Assembly: GCA_031472005.1 (NCBI GenBank)
Contig: PZJY01000008.1
Location: 1-64,000, forward strand
Direction of reading: 5' to 3'
Origin: Tetracladium setigerum
Taxonomy: Eukaryota > Ascomycota > Leotiomycetes > Helotiales
DNA length: 64,000 bases
Shown here: in pieces, positions 21,677 through 34,312 of the stretch
Numbering within the stretch: position 1 is the stretch's first letter
How the letters are laid out: every line of letters starts with the position of its first letter
The notes under the pieces: model-generated
Told to the model about the DNA's origin: nothing
Database searches by the model: none
What the model saw: only the letters and a program-made list of their open reading frames with translations
Position numbers and translations under genes: made by a program

Positions 21677-22598
21677 CTATGCAATAACGAAAAAGCCCTC
21701 CTCGTCATCTTCGAAAAAATTAAAAGACTCCATCAACTTAACATACACATCTGACAGCGTCTCCCCTCTCACTCTTTTACTCACTTCCCAATCCACATTA
21801 ATGTCCTCATTCTCCACCAACATCGTCTCATCTGCCTCATCTACCGCTAGCTTATTCGCTTCATACAACTCTCGCCTATCCGGACTAGTAACCGCAAGGA
21901 CGGAGGCTGGACAGACAATATGCAGGTAGTTCTTCCCACTGCCCCAATCTTCATACCCTTCGTCTGGATGGCCACGTTCATCCAGGTCGATTGAGAAAGA
22001 AGAGATCATGTCAGCCGAAGCATGGATGAAGTAGTTATATCTATCACGTATTAGAACGCCTATTCTTCCTTCCATCCAACAACCAGAGTAGGTAAGTAAG
22101 TATCACATACCTTGGACTGCCCGGAATCTGTGATAAGTAATCCTCGCCGTCTAAAGCATCCAGAACCCGACCTTCCAATTCCCCAATTTCCCTCAACTCA
22201 CGCTCCCCATCACTCTTTAACCACTCGATGAACCTACTCACAGAAGTCTCGATATCCGCTCCTTCCAACGCTTCCTCGTCTTCAATCGCTGTGAGGGTGA
22301 GATTCTCATACACGTCCGGCCCAACAATATCTGGAAGTTGGAGGTCTCGTGCCTTTGCAGACTTGATCTGATAGAGGATTCTCGCCTCAGTCAAGGCGAG
22401 AAAGGTCTCCCACTTCTTTTAGTTAGCAAATGTGTTGTTGGTAGGGAGTGCAAATTTATCGACCTGCTCTTGCGATTCGTACGAACACCGCACGATCACC
22501 AGACCCCATCGTTTGTCCTTCTTGAGTGCTCCGGTTATGATTTCCCGCGCGTCCCCTCGGTCAAAATTAAGACCTCTATACCGTGACCAGTACATCAT
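21677..22598 (-). CDS. Conserved fungal protein of unknown function (3 exons)
   Basis: Minus-strand exons 22464-22598, 22111-22415 and 21677-22064 (introns 48 and 46 bases; the first has a GCTAAC branch site and a weak GTCGAT donor) join to 275 residues. The start MMYWSRYRGL and the strand WGLVIVRCSYESQEQ followed by WETFLALTEARI match a pattern I recall from uncharacterised fungal proteins (W-G-x-V-I-x-R-C-x-Y, then W..F). The remainder is acidic, alternating helices and Asp/Glu-rich loops (AIEDEEALEGAD, EDWGSGKNYLHIVCP), ending FFEDDEEGFFVIA. No signal peptide, membrane span or catalytic motif is seen. Such proteins are common in fungi with large HET repertoires, but no function is known to me. 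Confidence 0.65.
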
Positions 22599-23572
22599 TG
22601 TTTCTTGATTCGTTTATACGTAGAGTGGAAGAGTACGGTCTGTTTTGACGAGGCATTAGAGGGGCGGTTGGAGGATCTATTTATACACGTGTCGTCACTT
22701 CGTGGGAGAGTTTTTTCTTTGCGGAATTTTGGCAACTCGTTGGAGGGGCAACGATAGTCTAGGGTGCCCATAGAACAATTATTCACCACATTTACTTCTT
22801 CGTATTGCCGTTGATACAAAAGTCATCACATATTGCCAGTACCTACATTTTAATGTGCTCTTACCAGTGATTAAAGCGATAACTCCTCTGCTATTTACAT
22901 CTCCTACCCCCTTGTTGCAAACTTATATCTACTCCCAGGAAACTATCTTATAAGCATAGCTTATGAAGGCAAAAGGTTCTATTTAAAGGGGTTCGTATAT
23001 ATAAGCCGTCTCGTGGTTATATCGCGATATCACGTGAGCGTAGGCTTCTCGGAGGTAAGCATAAATCGCGGGTGCAACCCGTCACAGGAAGGCGCCATTT
23101 GGTCTTTAGCCCCAGAGCCCTACAAATACTTTTAATTGCGCCGGCTCACCTCCGCTGTTTCGCTTGCCGTCGAAACATCTAAGTTCAAGTGTTGTGATTT
23201 GCACGTTCTGTGATTCGCTCGCTTAAGCCTGCCAGTTACATGGGTATATAAATCAGGCAAAACCCCAACGCCGGGTCACATACCGATTACAGTTAGCCAT
23301 CCATGGTTGCAATGTCGTCGGTAGCAAAATGCGAAGGAGAGCCCGCAAGAACGCCCAGCTGCGCCTTGGCTGCACCAGTGGACGTGGTGGCTGGTGGTTG
23401 ATAACGGCCGACCGACCCCGCGGGCCTTATAATGGACGAGGAGCCCCTCATCTTACTTCGAAGTAAGGCATGCTCTGCATTCGCGCTTGATTCTCTGATC
23501 CGCCAGACGGGATACATCAAGGTCATCTTGCCAAATCGCCGTGACCAAAGATCACTGACGGGGTGTTTAATT
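22599..23572. promoter_or_regulatory. Upstream region shared by two divergent genes
   Basis: About 970 bases between the minus-strand gene ending at 22598 and the HeLo-TPR gene. The open frame of the latter extends upstream to 23432, but homologues begin at the later ATG. No recognisable binding site stands out. Confidence 0.35.
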
Positions 23573-26500
23573 ATGACGGACGTCGCTGGTGTTGTCCTTG
23601 GAGTGGTTGCGCTCTGGAAGACCTGTGTCCAGATCTTCGACACCATCGAAGCTAGCCAGAAGTATGGTATGGACTATGAGATACTGTGCGTCAAGCTTGA
23701 GGTGGAGCGCATTCGGCTCTTGAACTGGGGCGAGGCAGTTGGCATCGGCGACGAGTCCCAGGCACTGGTGCCGCATCCCCACCCAGATCTATCCAAAGAC
23801 CACGTCAAACTTGCGGTAACCCGCGTGCTTGGATGCATCAAGTCCACCTTCGAAGGCACCGAGCTGTTGCAAACCAAATACGGATTGGAGCTCGCAACGA
23901 CACCGCAAAGCGAGACCACCGAGGCTGCAGGTCGTCTCTTACTCGGATCCGTATTCAAGGAATCATACGAGCGGCTCCGGAACCACGCACGCGATAGACA
24001 GAAGGCTACCACAGTGAGGCGGCGTACCTTATGGGCCATAAAAGACAAGACGCAGTTTGGGGCTTTGATTGTGGAAATACGAGGCTTCAATGACTCCCTG
24101 GAGAGTTTGTTTCGTGGGAGCCGAGAAAGTACAGAGAGGCGGATGATACAGGATATGTCCAGCAGCGATAACACCGCCGGCTTACAGCTTGTTCAAGAGG
24201 CTACTGCTGAAGAATACCATCATCTCTCCGAGCAAGCCAGTGCGAGAATCGAAACGTTGACCGCGGGGCGAAGCAGCACAGCGCGCACAGAGCTGATGAC
24301 AGACGACATGGCAACAATTTCACTTGCCAAATCGGAGCCGGAAGAAGCAGATTGGGAGAGTGTTAAGGATAACGAGAGCGTTGAGGGGGAAATTAAAACC
24401 AGTGAGCCCAAAGTTGTGCCTCGGGTATTGTCCGAATGGGAAATACGAGCAGGCGTCGTGGACGCTTTTTCGCGGAAGAAGCGCAAGGGCAGCCTAATCG
24501 TATCGTTGCATGTGGCAAGTCAATACTCGTCTCGTGTTTCTGCGTCGGCGAGCTGGGAAGAGGAGAGCACGGATACTTGGGCGTCCCCTTGGACGACGCG
24601 CAGCCACGGCTATGTCACCATGAAGCATGCCGCGTTTGGTAAGAAAATTTTTATCCTTTATCACCTGTCATTCTCTTATCGACCTGACAATTATTCTAGG
24701 CCCATACTGGAAAAAGCGTTACATGAATAAACACGAACGAGATCAGCTGAAATACGATTATCATACCGAAGAAGGGGCCGTACTATTCAATGTTGAAAGC
24801 TACCCAAAGTATGAACATGTGTACCCGGGAACCCTCACGCTTGAAGGCTTCGGCCTGGAAGGCTGGACCTATGAGGAGACTCATCATCCCAAAGGAGACC
24901 GGACCATCATGGTGAGCTGTGCTGATCCCGGAAGCATTGAGGGAAAGCAACTTCTCCTCCGAATCCACGAGTTACAGACTAGCCTGCCAAAGTGGGGTTG
25001 GGCACCTGATGAAGATCGTGAGAACCTTATTGAGTTCATGGGCCCGTAAGTTTCCATTTTTTCGTGTATTTGAGGGCGCAGAAAACATATTGAAGAATAA
25101 AAGCATCGAACTAATAGTTATGTAGTGGCGAAATGTACGACAGAGGCTACGACCGAGACCTCTACTACTCCAAGTTCTTCAGCTGGCTCAATCGTACTGA
25201 TGTCTTTGTCGATTTTCGGGACACTTCCAGCGTTGGAGCCATTTGGAGCGCCAAGGGTATGTCGTCGTTCTGGAACATGCTTTGGCAGATTATCGTGGGA
25301 TATGAAATGAAACGCAGATTGGAGAACAAGACCGATCGAGATGGTGGATACACATTTGGCTTTACCTCTCGTGTACTAGCTAGCGTCATTATTGCCGACG
25401 CCTTCATCAACAACGTTGAACTTGTTGTTGCAGATATGAAAGTAGGGCCGTCCGAGTGGAAGAAGCCTGAGACACCCGAGCTCGCGGCTCAGGCTGAAGA
25501 TTTCAAGGTACAGGGCAATGAGGCCATGGCAAGGAAAGATTTTGATAAAGCTGTTGAGCTCTACACAGAAGCCATCAATATTGATACCAGCAATGCCATA
25601 TACCGGTGCAACCGTTCTGCCGCTCTGTACGAACAGGAAAAGTTTGAGGCCGCCTTGGAGGATGCCTACATCTCAACGCGACTGGACCCGAAATATTCCA
25701 AAGCCTGGTCACGTTTTGGTGCGGCATGCTTGAAAACAGGACGACCGAAGAAGGCAGAGGAGGCATACAACCGAGCCAGTCAATTACAGAGTGGAGGGAA
25801 CATGCAGGTGATCCAGAAGGGCCTGGTACAGGCGAAACAGGAGCTCGAGTCTCAGTTGGACGCTATTGACAAAGAGAAAGACAAGTCAAAAAGACATCGA
25901 CTGAGAAAGGCATACCTCTCGCAGGATTGGGATACTCTGATGATGCTCAAAAGCGTCAATATACACTCAAAAGTCCATGCACAGCAGGTCGAAGGCTTGC
26001 TCTGCTTTGCTGAACTGATGAGGTGGCCGTATATCAACGAAACCCGCGAGTTCGCCGAAGAGGCGTACAGTGATCTTCGTGGAGGTAAGACAATATCAAT
26101 CGATCTTCATGATTGGCTTTATGGTCTTGTTCTTCCAGGAAAGTGGTTTTCGTACAAAATAATGGCGGCATTGATCTGCTGCACGCCTTCCCTAGTGAAG
26201 CCACTCGGGGTAGCCCCGTACTTCGACTGTGGGCTATCTACGCCAACCAAATCTTACTGGCGAGTTCCAACCGTGCTGGGAAAGGTGCTCGGCTGCTTGC
26301 CCGTTGTGCAGTCGCTTTGTGGCTGGCTTGGTCCTTGCCCGCCGGTCGAATTCGACCCTCCTTTGGAGGCGGGGACAGAGTGTCAACATGTCCGACTCAA
26401 ATCACGTCAAGTCACCCCAGTGGGTGGTGAGCGGAGTGATGTCATTGAACTAGGAGGTGGCATTTGGAGAGATACAGCCTTCCGAGGGGGAGGAGACGAA

Positions 26501-27055
26501 GAGTTGAGCCATTGGATTGAGGAGCTGACCGATCCGAATAACTGGCTTGTTCCTGAGCCTCCTGTAAAGGAGGTTAGCACATGCACCCTGAAAACCATTC
26601 GATGCAAGAGAGACCTATCAGCGAATGAACAAGATGATGATGATGAGAACCTTGTATACAGAGCTCAATTACTGTTTCAGATGGACGACAACAATGACCT
26701 GATCAGATTCAGCCTCTTCACTAACCCTTTATTCATCTCACTTCCACCTTGCCACCCGAGTACCAAAGGGGCACACGAGGTTCACTTGAGAGAGCTTCAC
26801 CGATATGATCATAAGCACGTGTGGACAGTGGAAAGGCTCAAATCACACACCGCAGAGGCTTCCGAGGAGAGCGAGGTCATCATTATCAACGCGACAGGCG
26901 CCGGGACGGAGCTTCTTGCGCGAGCTTGGTGCTCCGAGCGGGGCAAGAATGCAGTGATTCGAAAGGCTGGAGGGCCATGTTACACATGTACAGTACGGGC
27001 GGCTGGTCAAAAAGGATTGAGGGTAGGGGTGGTCATCTGGGTATCATCAGACTAG
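23573..27055 (+). CDS. HeLo-domain / TPR protein (3 exons)
   Basis: Exons 23573-24638, 24700-25045 and 25126-27055 (introns 61 and 80 bases) join to 1,113 residues without a frame break. The N-terminus (MTDVAGVVLGVVALWKTCVQ to about residue 215) is a HeLo/prion-inhibition domain, the membrane-targeting cell-death domain of HET-S and fungal NLRs. A conserved middle follows (FVDFRDTSSVGAIWSAKGM). About 590-700 is a three-motif TPR block of the STI1/SGT type (KVQGNEAMARKDFDKAVELY, then NRSAALYEQEKFEAALEDA, then LGAACLKTGRPKKAEEAY-like). The long C-terminal part contains WLYGLVLPGKWFSYK, LCGWLGPCPPV and ends VRAAGQKGLRVGVVIWVSSD. A possible intron at 26085 is rejected because the read-through is conserved-looking. 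TPRs probably bind a partner or chaperone; a role in regulated cell death is inferred from HeLo. Confidence 0.75.
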
Positions 27056-27479
27056 TGGTAGCAGGAGAACTTTGAAATTCTAGAGGCATCTATAAGCTAT
27101 GCTTTTGTAATGTAGAAAGGAAGATGTTAGGGATTTGGGAGTTGTTATATGAAGAATATAATGTTAGTGATTTTGAAACACAATCTAGCGGTGTTAATGT
27201 GGGGTGATATGGGATTGGTGCTAGGGGAATTATTGCTTTAAATTTAGATGCTGTTCTTTCCCCGTTTAATGAATCTCCTTCACTCTTCGCCTATAGCGTC
27301 GCGTAAAATACCACCAAGCAGTTTGCAGCTTAATTGCAGTAGACACAAATACCAGTGAATCCAATGCTCTGGGATTTAAACAACCTGAGACATATAATCA
27401 CACAGTCGCTACAGCACAACCAAGTCTTCATTTTTCTCACTGATGGTTTTGATTGCATCACTTGCATTGACTCGGCTCA
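27056..27479. other. Intergenic
   Basis: 3' flank of the HeLo-TPR gene; partly AT-rich, no gene seen. Decayed N-terminal HET sequence may begin in this stretch but cannot be recognised. Confidence 0.35.
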
Positions 27480-28190
27480 TTCCGCTTTCAGAAACGAGAT
27501 ATCAGCAGAGAAGGAGAGAAACTCGGCCCGGTCTCTCTTCCATCTTCTGCCCATGCAAAAGACTCGAGAGATAAGTGTGTGGCTCTTGCAGGTCTTGCAT
27601 ACAAAGGTGTATTCCCACTGTCCGCCTAAATCTATCTGCAGACTCCTACTTACATCTATACATTCGCTGCGGGGTCAATTATTCTGGAAGAAGAAAGTTG
27701 CCGCCTGAAGTTTCTTGAGTATTCTGGAAAACCATTGCAAAGGGCAGATCTACTAAGCTGTGTTCCGGATTGGAGCTATACTGGCCATCGACCCAAAGCT
27801 CTCCTTTTCCGGTAACTCGAAGAAGACGAAGATTGTACACTAGTTCCATACCAGTCTGCAGCAGAATCTAGCATACTTGATGGAAGTAGTGTTTCCGTCC
27901 GAAACGATGATACTCTATCGGTTTATGGGTTCGTGTTCGACTCCGTGGATGGCGTCAGTGTGTGTGATTACGATGGCCTTGGGTCGTTTGCAATACATAC
28001 CCCGAGGAAGACCTTGTGATATTGCAGTCATCCAAGAACCAAGTGACGAGGACTTGTCTGATATTGTGGCCAAATTGTGGAGGACGTTAGTCCTGGATCG
28101 AGATAATTTGCAAAGACTACCGCCGGAAAACTGGGCACGACTTCTTTTAACACACTGCTGTATCTTGACCAAGCAAATGACGTGGGTTTA
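27480..28190 (+). pseudogene. HET-domain protein remnant (C-terminal half)
   Basis: In one frame the plus strand reads RDKCVALAGLAYKGVFPLSA, stop, then FAAGSIILEEESCRLKFLEY, LLSCVPDWSYTG, a second stop, then SVYGFVFDSVDGVSV. After a frame change it gives LWRTLVLDRDNLQRLPPENW. These are, in order, the DPRDKVYALLGL, PSWVPDWS, G.VFD.V and FWRTL..DR blocks that follow the HET domain in many fungal incompatibility proteins. Two in-frame TAA codons and at least one frameshift make it a pseudogene. It sits between the HeLo-TPR gene and the next HET gene. The HET core itself is not recognisable upstream. Confidence 0.65.
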
Positions 28191-28670
28191 GATTATGAGT
28201 CCTCTTGTGCCAACCTGAATTACCTGTTTACTTGCGAGTGAATAGCAACCGTTCCATACCCGTGACCTAATTATATATTCTAGCTAGTATACTAGAGTAT
28301 AGAAGGCGATTTATATCTATATATACTTACTTTTTTAGTATTCTACGTTTCGAGTTGCAGCCTTTCACAATATGCTTGCTTTTTTGGCATTTTACGTTCT
28401 AAGTAGTGGCCTTATACAGTATAGCATGCAGCCAAGACTAGCTCACAACGTCCCCACGCTCGGTGCATCCTTTGACCAATAAGAACCGGATAAATTCTCC
28501 CGTCCGAGTGACAGATGGCTTCACCACGTTGACCTTTGAAGCAAAATATCTAGCAAATCGACATAGCCCCGTCTTTGGGTTCATCCCTGATTTACGTGCG
28601 GCCACATTTTATGGATATCTGAACTTAATAGACACTTGCCATTTTCCGAAGTCTCTCCAGCTAATCTATC
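28191..28670. other. Intergenic with a ~50-bp tandem duplication
   Basis: AT-rich spacer. The block at about 28328-28377 (CTTTTTTAGTATTCTACGTT) is followed at once by a diverged copy at about 28378-28427 (CTTTTTTGGCATTTTACGTT), with mainly transition differences. Confidence 0.45.
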
Positions 28671-30891
28671 ATGGCAACATCCAATACTCTGGCTTCCGAT
28701 GGAGCCTTGTGTGATTTCTGCCTAAGCATGTTTCAACAGCTGCCACACGATTACAAGAACAACAACAATGGCAACGAGAGTGTTGATTTGAAGCATCATC
28801 AAGATAGAGTTGCCCTTAGACTATCAATAGGACTAGGTTGTTCCTTTTGCAAGTACGTAGGGCAGTGTATCAGCCACCTTGACGTAGGCCTTGATGAATC
28901 CGAGGGAGGTAATTCCCCTGCTGCTGAAATTGAAACCTCGTTCGACGTGTACGGTCAGTTGAATACTACTATCACACCACAAGCATATTGCTCACATCCT
29001 TCAGGTGTTGATAATATCCTTAGGATATATATGAACTTCAAGGCTTCCCTTGGTGATTATATTGATCATACTATCGAGTGCCACCCCGCAGACAATTGCA
29101 GAGGTAATTTGAATCGCCATTCCTGAACCGCAATAACTCATCAACTTTCTAGAACTAGGAGCTTTGTTTCAAGATACCCATTGTGACAGAGATGTGGCCA
29201 TGCCTTCCGATAAGGAGTTTTCTCTTCGTCTCTGGGAACACTGTCTGGCAAATCACGCTCAATGCACTCCGCCGGCCGAACTATGGTTTCCGACCAGATT
29301 GCTCGCGATATCACCTTCCGGGTCTTCCTGGAACTTGAAACTCATCGAAACAGATCACACGACTCCCGATGGCCCTTATGCAGCCCTGAGTCATTGTTGG
29401 GGGAGATACCGGTCATAAAGCTCACTTCCAAGGTCCAAAGCTCACTGATAGAAAAGATGGTTTATTCCGAGCTTCCGGCAACATTCCAAGACGCCATCAC
29501 CATAGCTGGATGGTTAAAAAGTAATACTCCTTTGTTTGGAAGATATGAACCCGCTCATCTCTCCTAGTGTCATATATCTGGATTGATACTTTATGCATAC
29601 TGCAAGACTGTCCTGCCGACTGGCAGCGTGAATCTGCAATGATGGACAAAGTTTATCAGCGAGCAGCCTGTACTATTTCTGCGGACCGCGCAAGCGATAG
29701 CACCAAGGGATGCTTCAGGAAGCAAGAACCTCTTGTGCCTGTCAGATTAGTGATACCTGATCAAGGCGAATTCTGGCTACAGCAAAACGACACTTTTTTA
29801 ATGACTGATTTGAGCTATGAGCCCCTTGCCTTGCGAGCTTGGACGCTTCAAGAACGCTTCCTTTCCCCGCGTGTTCTACACTTTGGTACAAGTCAGTTGT
29901 ACTGGGAGTGTAACGAACTTGCTACTTTTCAAACTAACCTATGCGATTTCTCTTCTTGGGGCTCTGGCGATTTTCTCTTATGGAAAGGAACAACTCGCCC
30001 CGAAGTTGACCCACATCATAACCTGCGCAGGTGGAGTTTGATCTCTGAAAATTATTCCGAGCGTAACCTGACTAAGGAAGAAGACAAACTTGTCGCTCTT
30101 TCTGGAATCGCCAAGTTATATCAGGAGCTTTTCCAGGATACTTATCTTGCAGGACTTTGGCGCGGCACACTTCCGCAAAGTCTCTTATGGTACGTCACTT
30201 CTTACGATAATATTACGTTTCCGGCTACCTATCGAGCTCCGTCTTGGACTTTCATATCCCTCGATGGCCGAATGCATTCTTGGAACACTTTCAGAGGCGA
30301 AGAGAAATCACTGGTAGATATTTTAGATGTCCAGATTGACCTCGCAACGGCAGATGCTACCGGCCAAGTTAGCGGGGCTTTCTTCAGCTCTTGGGTTATC
30401 TACATCGCATTTGCCCGTCTGATATAGAGAATGGTGGTCGAAGGTGGATGGAGAATGGACCGTGGTCTGGACATTTTCTTCAGGATCAGACCCTGAGCAA
30501 AGTGGGTTCTATTTCGTGTTGGACAGATCAAGATTTGGCTGCTAACCCATTGCATTGCGTTGGGATTTGTATGGATTCTTCCGGTAGAATCATCAGAGGC
30601 CTGCTACTTGTTGAAAGCCAGGTTCCTGGAACATTTTGGCGTGTTGGAACATTCCACACAGAGAGTCCCCAATCACTTGCCGCCTTCAAGTACAAAGAGT
30701 CGACAGCCTCGACTGGAGCTGTCTCCACTTCAGAAGAACAATGGGAGGAGTTGAGCCTTCAGAATGAGTCTTGGTGTGTTGACGCCGCAAACATAGATGT
30801 TCCCATGGGACCGAATCTCTTATACCACAGCGATCCGGAGGTCGTCGAGGGATTCGAGAGGTTCACACCACAGATTATCACGATTATCTAG
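28671..30891 (+). CDS. HET-domain protein, with two apparent frameshifts
   Basis: Exons 28671-29103, 29159-29520 and 29568-30891 carry a HET (heterokaryon incompatibility) protein of about 700 residues. The N-terminus has LCDFCLSMF and CSFCKYVG, Cys pairs seen in front of HET domains. The domain follows: PDGPYAALSHCWG (start), ELPATFQDAITIA, MSYIWIDTLCILQDCPADWQ (rebuilt by the 47-base intron), then LRAWTLQERFLSPRVLHFG and LVALSGIAKLYQ. The frame breaks twice: at the five-G run 29399-29403, between SHCWG and EIPVIKLTSKVQ, and at about 30384-30394, before LLGYLHRICPSDIE. One added base at each site restores family-typical protein. HET domains are Toll/TIR-related triggers of allorecognition cell death. 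Either a young pseudogene or an assembly error. Confidence 0.7.
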
Positions 30892-31768
30892 GAACATGTG
30901 AAGAAGACACGGATGATTGTGGATTTAGAGTTTGGGATGATGGCCTTCACTCCACCACTTTGGGCCCGGGGACCAGAGGAAGAAGGGGATAACTCTTTAG
31001 AGCTCTACTTTCTCAACTGGGATTTCATATTAGACGGTCGCTTCATCGTTATTGAATCTGGAATATCTCAAGGGAGGGTGGGTCAGAAGGGAATTTCGAT
31101 TTTCTGATTTCTTTTTAATAGGAAACGATAATGACTTAAGCTTCTTATTATTTATTTATTTATAAAAGCTTTACTCATAACTCGTTAAGATAAGTTAATA
31201 TCTTTAATTACTCTTATTAGGTAGAATCTTCCTATATACCTCAAGGTGACTTCCTAATCTCACAGGGTCAACTTCATATGCCCATACAACGGCCAGATCC
31301 TCATCATAGTATTTACGTGCCATATCGCAACTTACTAACAGAATTCTAACACAATAGTTCCACTACCCTTAGTCTTGTGTGGCGACCAGTTATTTCATAG
31401 TTGTAAAGTAATAGCAGAAGGCTCAGATGACATGCTATGCTAGGGAAAGCCGTCATTAGTAAAATCCGTGGGTCGAAATGTTGGAAACGAGCCATTGGAT
31501 AAGGCGTGGCATCTGCGTTGTCGATCCCTCGGCACGTGACATGTACCAAGAAGGCGTCCTTCGTGCCGTCTGGACTATTATTAACTAAATTAAATAAATA
31601 AATAGGAATTCTCTTAAAGTAATTCCTAGGAGCTATTACGCTCCTGGGACCTATAATGCTCCCGAGCCTCAGGCTCCTAGGATCCGAAATGATCCGGTGA
31701 CCATGTTCATAACAGGACTCTTCCAATTTAACCCTAGGCGCTATTTCAATCCGCTTCAATATAATTAA
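30892..31768. other. Intergenic with repeat relics
   Basis: A short open stretch at 30898-31107 may be a decayed HET tail (LYFLNWDFILDGRFIVIE) but is not callable. About 31130-31260 and 31580-31640 are AT-rich with TTATTTATTTA words. 31640-31712 (minus) holds a copy of the dispersed repeat also found at 14915 and 42143. Confidence 0.4.
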
Positions 31769-33921
31769 TTATACCAGCTCTATAGTGTGTTCTTCTGAGG
31801 TGATCTTCATGTCATAATCTGTCTTCGTTTGGTGCGTCGAAGTTAAGAATCCTATTCTTTCAAATTTATCCTCATCCACCTGTCGTAGTATAAGACTCCA
31901 TGTAACAACGTGTGGGATCAGAGCGTATTCCCGAATTGTCATGTTAAAAATCTGTTTTGGTGATTGATTACTTGCGAGTCGAAGGCAATAGACCTCCATG
32001 TTTGAGTCAGGCTTCATTAAGCCGTTTCCGATCAAGTCGAAGTCCACATCAGCTGTATGTCCATCAACTGTGAAATTTCTCGTGATGGTCATTCTAGATC
32101 CATCTTGAGAATTTCTTCTGAGTGTGTAGCTGCAAGATGGCTGATCTGAAAAAGCCCTTCTATGTCGCAGGAGAGTTCGGGTAATATCCCCCTTGATTAC
32201 TAGGTGTCCCTTGAGAATTTCGCCGGTAGGATCCGCTGAGGCCGGGATACATTCAGCTGCTATGACAATCGCATGGTGCTCGGTCTCGGATGTCCAAGTC
32301 TTGTTACTGCAGATAAATTGAACAGGTCCCTCAACTGAAGCCCAAGACCAACTTGGAGATCGCCATTCGGATGGTCGATGCGTGTAAAAGGGGTGTTCCC
32401 CTTCGCCATTTTCTTGCTGAGCATGCCATAAAAGATCATCAAGTAGGTTATCTTCCCACAACCCAGCCAGATATCGTTTTTCTAACCGCATTTGAAATTG
32501 CTTCGCAGCACCCGAGAGAGCCGGAAGACGATCAGCCTCGTGAGAAAGACGTAGCCCCGTGAAATGCTCCACCAAATTGCGCCATTGATCATGTAGCGTG
32601 GAAATCGAGGACCCTGGTGAGAGCGATATGGCATGGGAAATCTTCAGCCTATGTGAAGATCTTGAGCATTCACAACTGCTTGACTCTCTGCATTCCCAGG
32701 TCAATTCTTTTCCAAAATGCAAAACCCGCGGGGCAAGCAGTCTTTCTTGAAATACCCAAGCCCTCGTAAGAAGAGGCCAATCTTTAGTGACTTGGATACT
32801 TGGGGAACGATCATCTATCAAGTAGTGTTTTAAAGGATGCCTGGCGTATATCTTGTATCGCTTTCCATCCTCTCTTGATCCAGTAAGCTCAACCGGCTTG
32901 GAGCTCTCGACATCCATCTTAATAAAGAATGATCCACTATCGTCTACTGCTGTACTTGCTGCTAGTGTGAGAAATGAGTTTTCGAATATATTGGCCATTT
33001 TGGACCCTTCTCGAACCCAGTCTTCGTGATCGTGTTGAAGGATGCAAAGTTTGTCGATCCATAAAAATTGGATGCCAAGCCTCCGGCAGAAGCTGATAGC
33101 GCTTTGAAACACCACTGGTAAAGAACCCCATGGAATGTTCTTTCGATACGCCTCAAGTGTCTCTTTTGTTGTGAGTATAGTTGGTACTTCGCCCCAACAA
33201 TGACTAAGACAAATGTAGCGACCGAAAGACTCTTTTGCATCATATAGCTTAATTGAATCATTGGATGTACTGAGGTCGAGCACTCGGCTTGGTAGACGTT
33301 CTGGAGGCCCCGGACCGCATTTTGAATGGTGCTTAACACAATCATAAATCCATTGCTGGGCTCTATCCAGACTATTTTCTGAAGCAGTATCACCAGAAAT
33401 ATGGGTTTTAGGGCCAATTACGCTCCATGGTGAACCAATCCCTTCTAAATAAAAAAAACTCAGCTTCAGAAAACACGTCTAGGCTACTAAGGCTGAACCT
33501 GTGTTATAGGATCATGAATGCAGTCCAGGGCTCTTTCAAAGTTTTTGGAAGGAACCTAAGAAAAGAGATACTGACCTTGCGTAGTGTAAAACTCAAGGGA
33601 CACGTGTAATGTTCCTTTCCGTGCAATCATAGCTGTAAGACTATCATTCTTGCAGCGGTTCCATAGGCTTACGGTGTAGGAGGCGTCGAGAGTCTTAAGG
33701 TCATGTCCCAAGCTTGAGAACCCGGCCATGATTATCCGACATGTAGAGCAGCCCCGGTTTGCACCCTTGATTATATCTAGAGGCTTCATTTTAGGGTACA
33801 TGGTAGCCAAGGGTACTGCCCTCCAGTCGAGGATCTTTGGATTTAGCTCGTGGCAACCACGGCATTTTGATGTATCTAGAGTGAGAAGGTATTCTCGGCG
33901 ATCGGTTCTGTCATGCTCCAT
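31769..33921 (-). CDS. HET-domain protein (2 exons), intact
   Basis: Exon 33576-33921, intron 33445-33575 (131 bases) and exon 31769-33444 give 673 residues in one clean frame. N-terminal Cys motifs CRGC (about 20) and GCSTCRII (about 57) precede the HET domain, which spans about 185-335: YICLSHCWGEVPTILTT, LPVVFQSAISFCRRLGIQFL, WIDKLCILQHDHEDWVREGS, then FENSFLTLAAS. The downstream signature LTRAWVFQERLLAPRVLHFG, ALSGAAKQFQ, YLAGLWEDNLLDDLLWHAQ and SWSWASVEGPV is typical of the large HET family. It ends without ankyrin or WD repeats. The domain triggers cell death on allorecognition in Podospora and Neurospora; the ligand here is unknown. It is a paralogue of the genes at 28.7 and 57.7 kb. 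Confidence 0.88.
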
Positions 33922-34312
33922 TTCAAATTAATCACAAAGGTGCTTATCAGAGATTTGAAAAGGTATGGGTAAGTTGTGTGGGTATGTGTTATAAAGTTGT
34001 CGAATCGATTCCTTCTGGGAGGCCGACGTCGTTTGCTGCAGTTGCATATGTCTTGGCACTAGTGCCACCGCTTACACGTGATGCTCAGTGATTATTATAT
34101 TTAGCATATATCTGGTGCAGAGAACGAGATACCCAGCCTCAATAGCCAAGCATAATAACAGAGAATGATTGAGATTAAGTTTCGAATTGATTGTGCTATC
34201 ACGTGATATAATACAATCTTCTGTCGTTGATAATTTCAAGACTACTACCTAGCTGCTGTTGACAAAGTCTCGAGCTCAAAATATACTAGAATCAAAATTT
34301 TACTAAATCCCA
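33922..34312. other. Intergenic
   Basis: Upstream of the HET gene on the minus strand. No coding sequence recognised, and the upstream exons expected for the following LysM fragment are absent. Confidence 0.4.

Noticed and set aside
26085..26142. Possible intron (GTAAGACAAT..CTTCCAG) in the HeLo-TPR gene
   Set aside because: The read-through peptide (WLYGLVLPGKWFSYK) is rich in well-ordered residues and keeps the frame, matching what I recall of the family, so I treat it as coding.
31346..31759. Minus-strand frame of 137 codons
   Set aside because: It runs across an AT-rich repeat relic and the dispersed palindromic repeat; composition and content are not protein-like.
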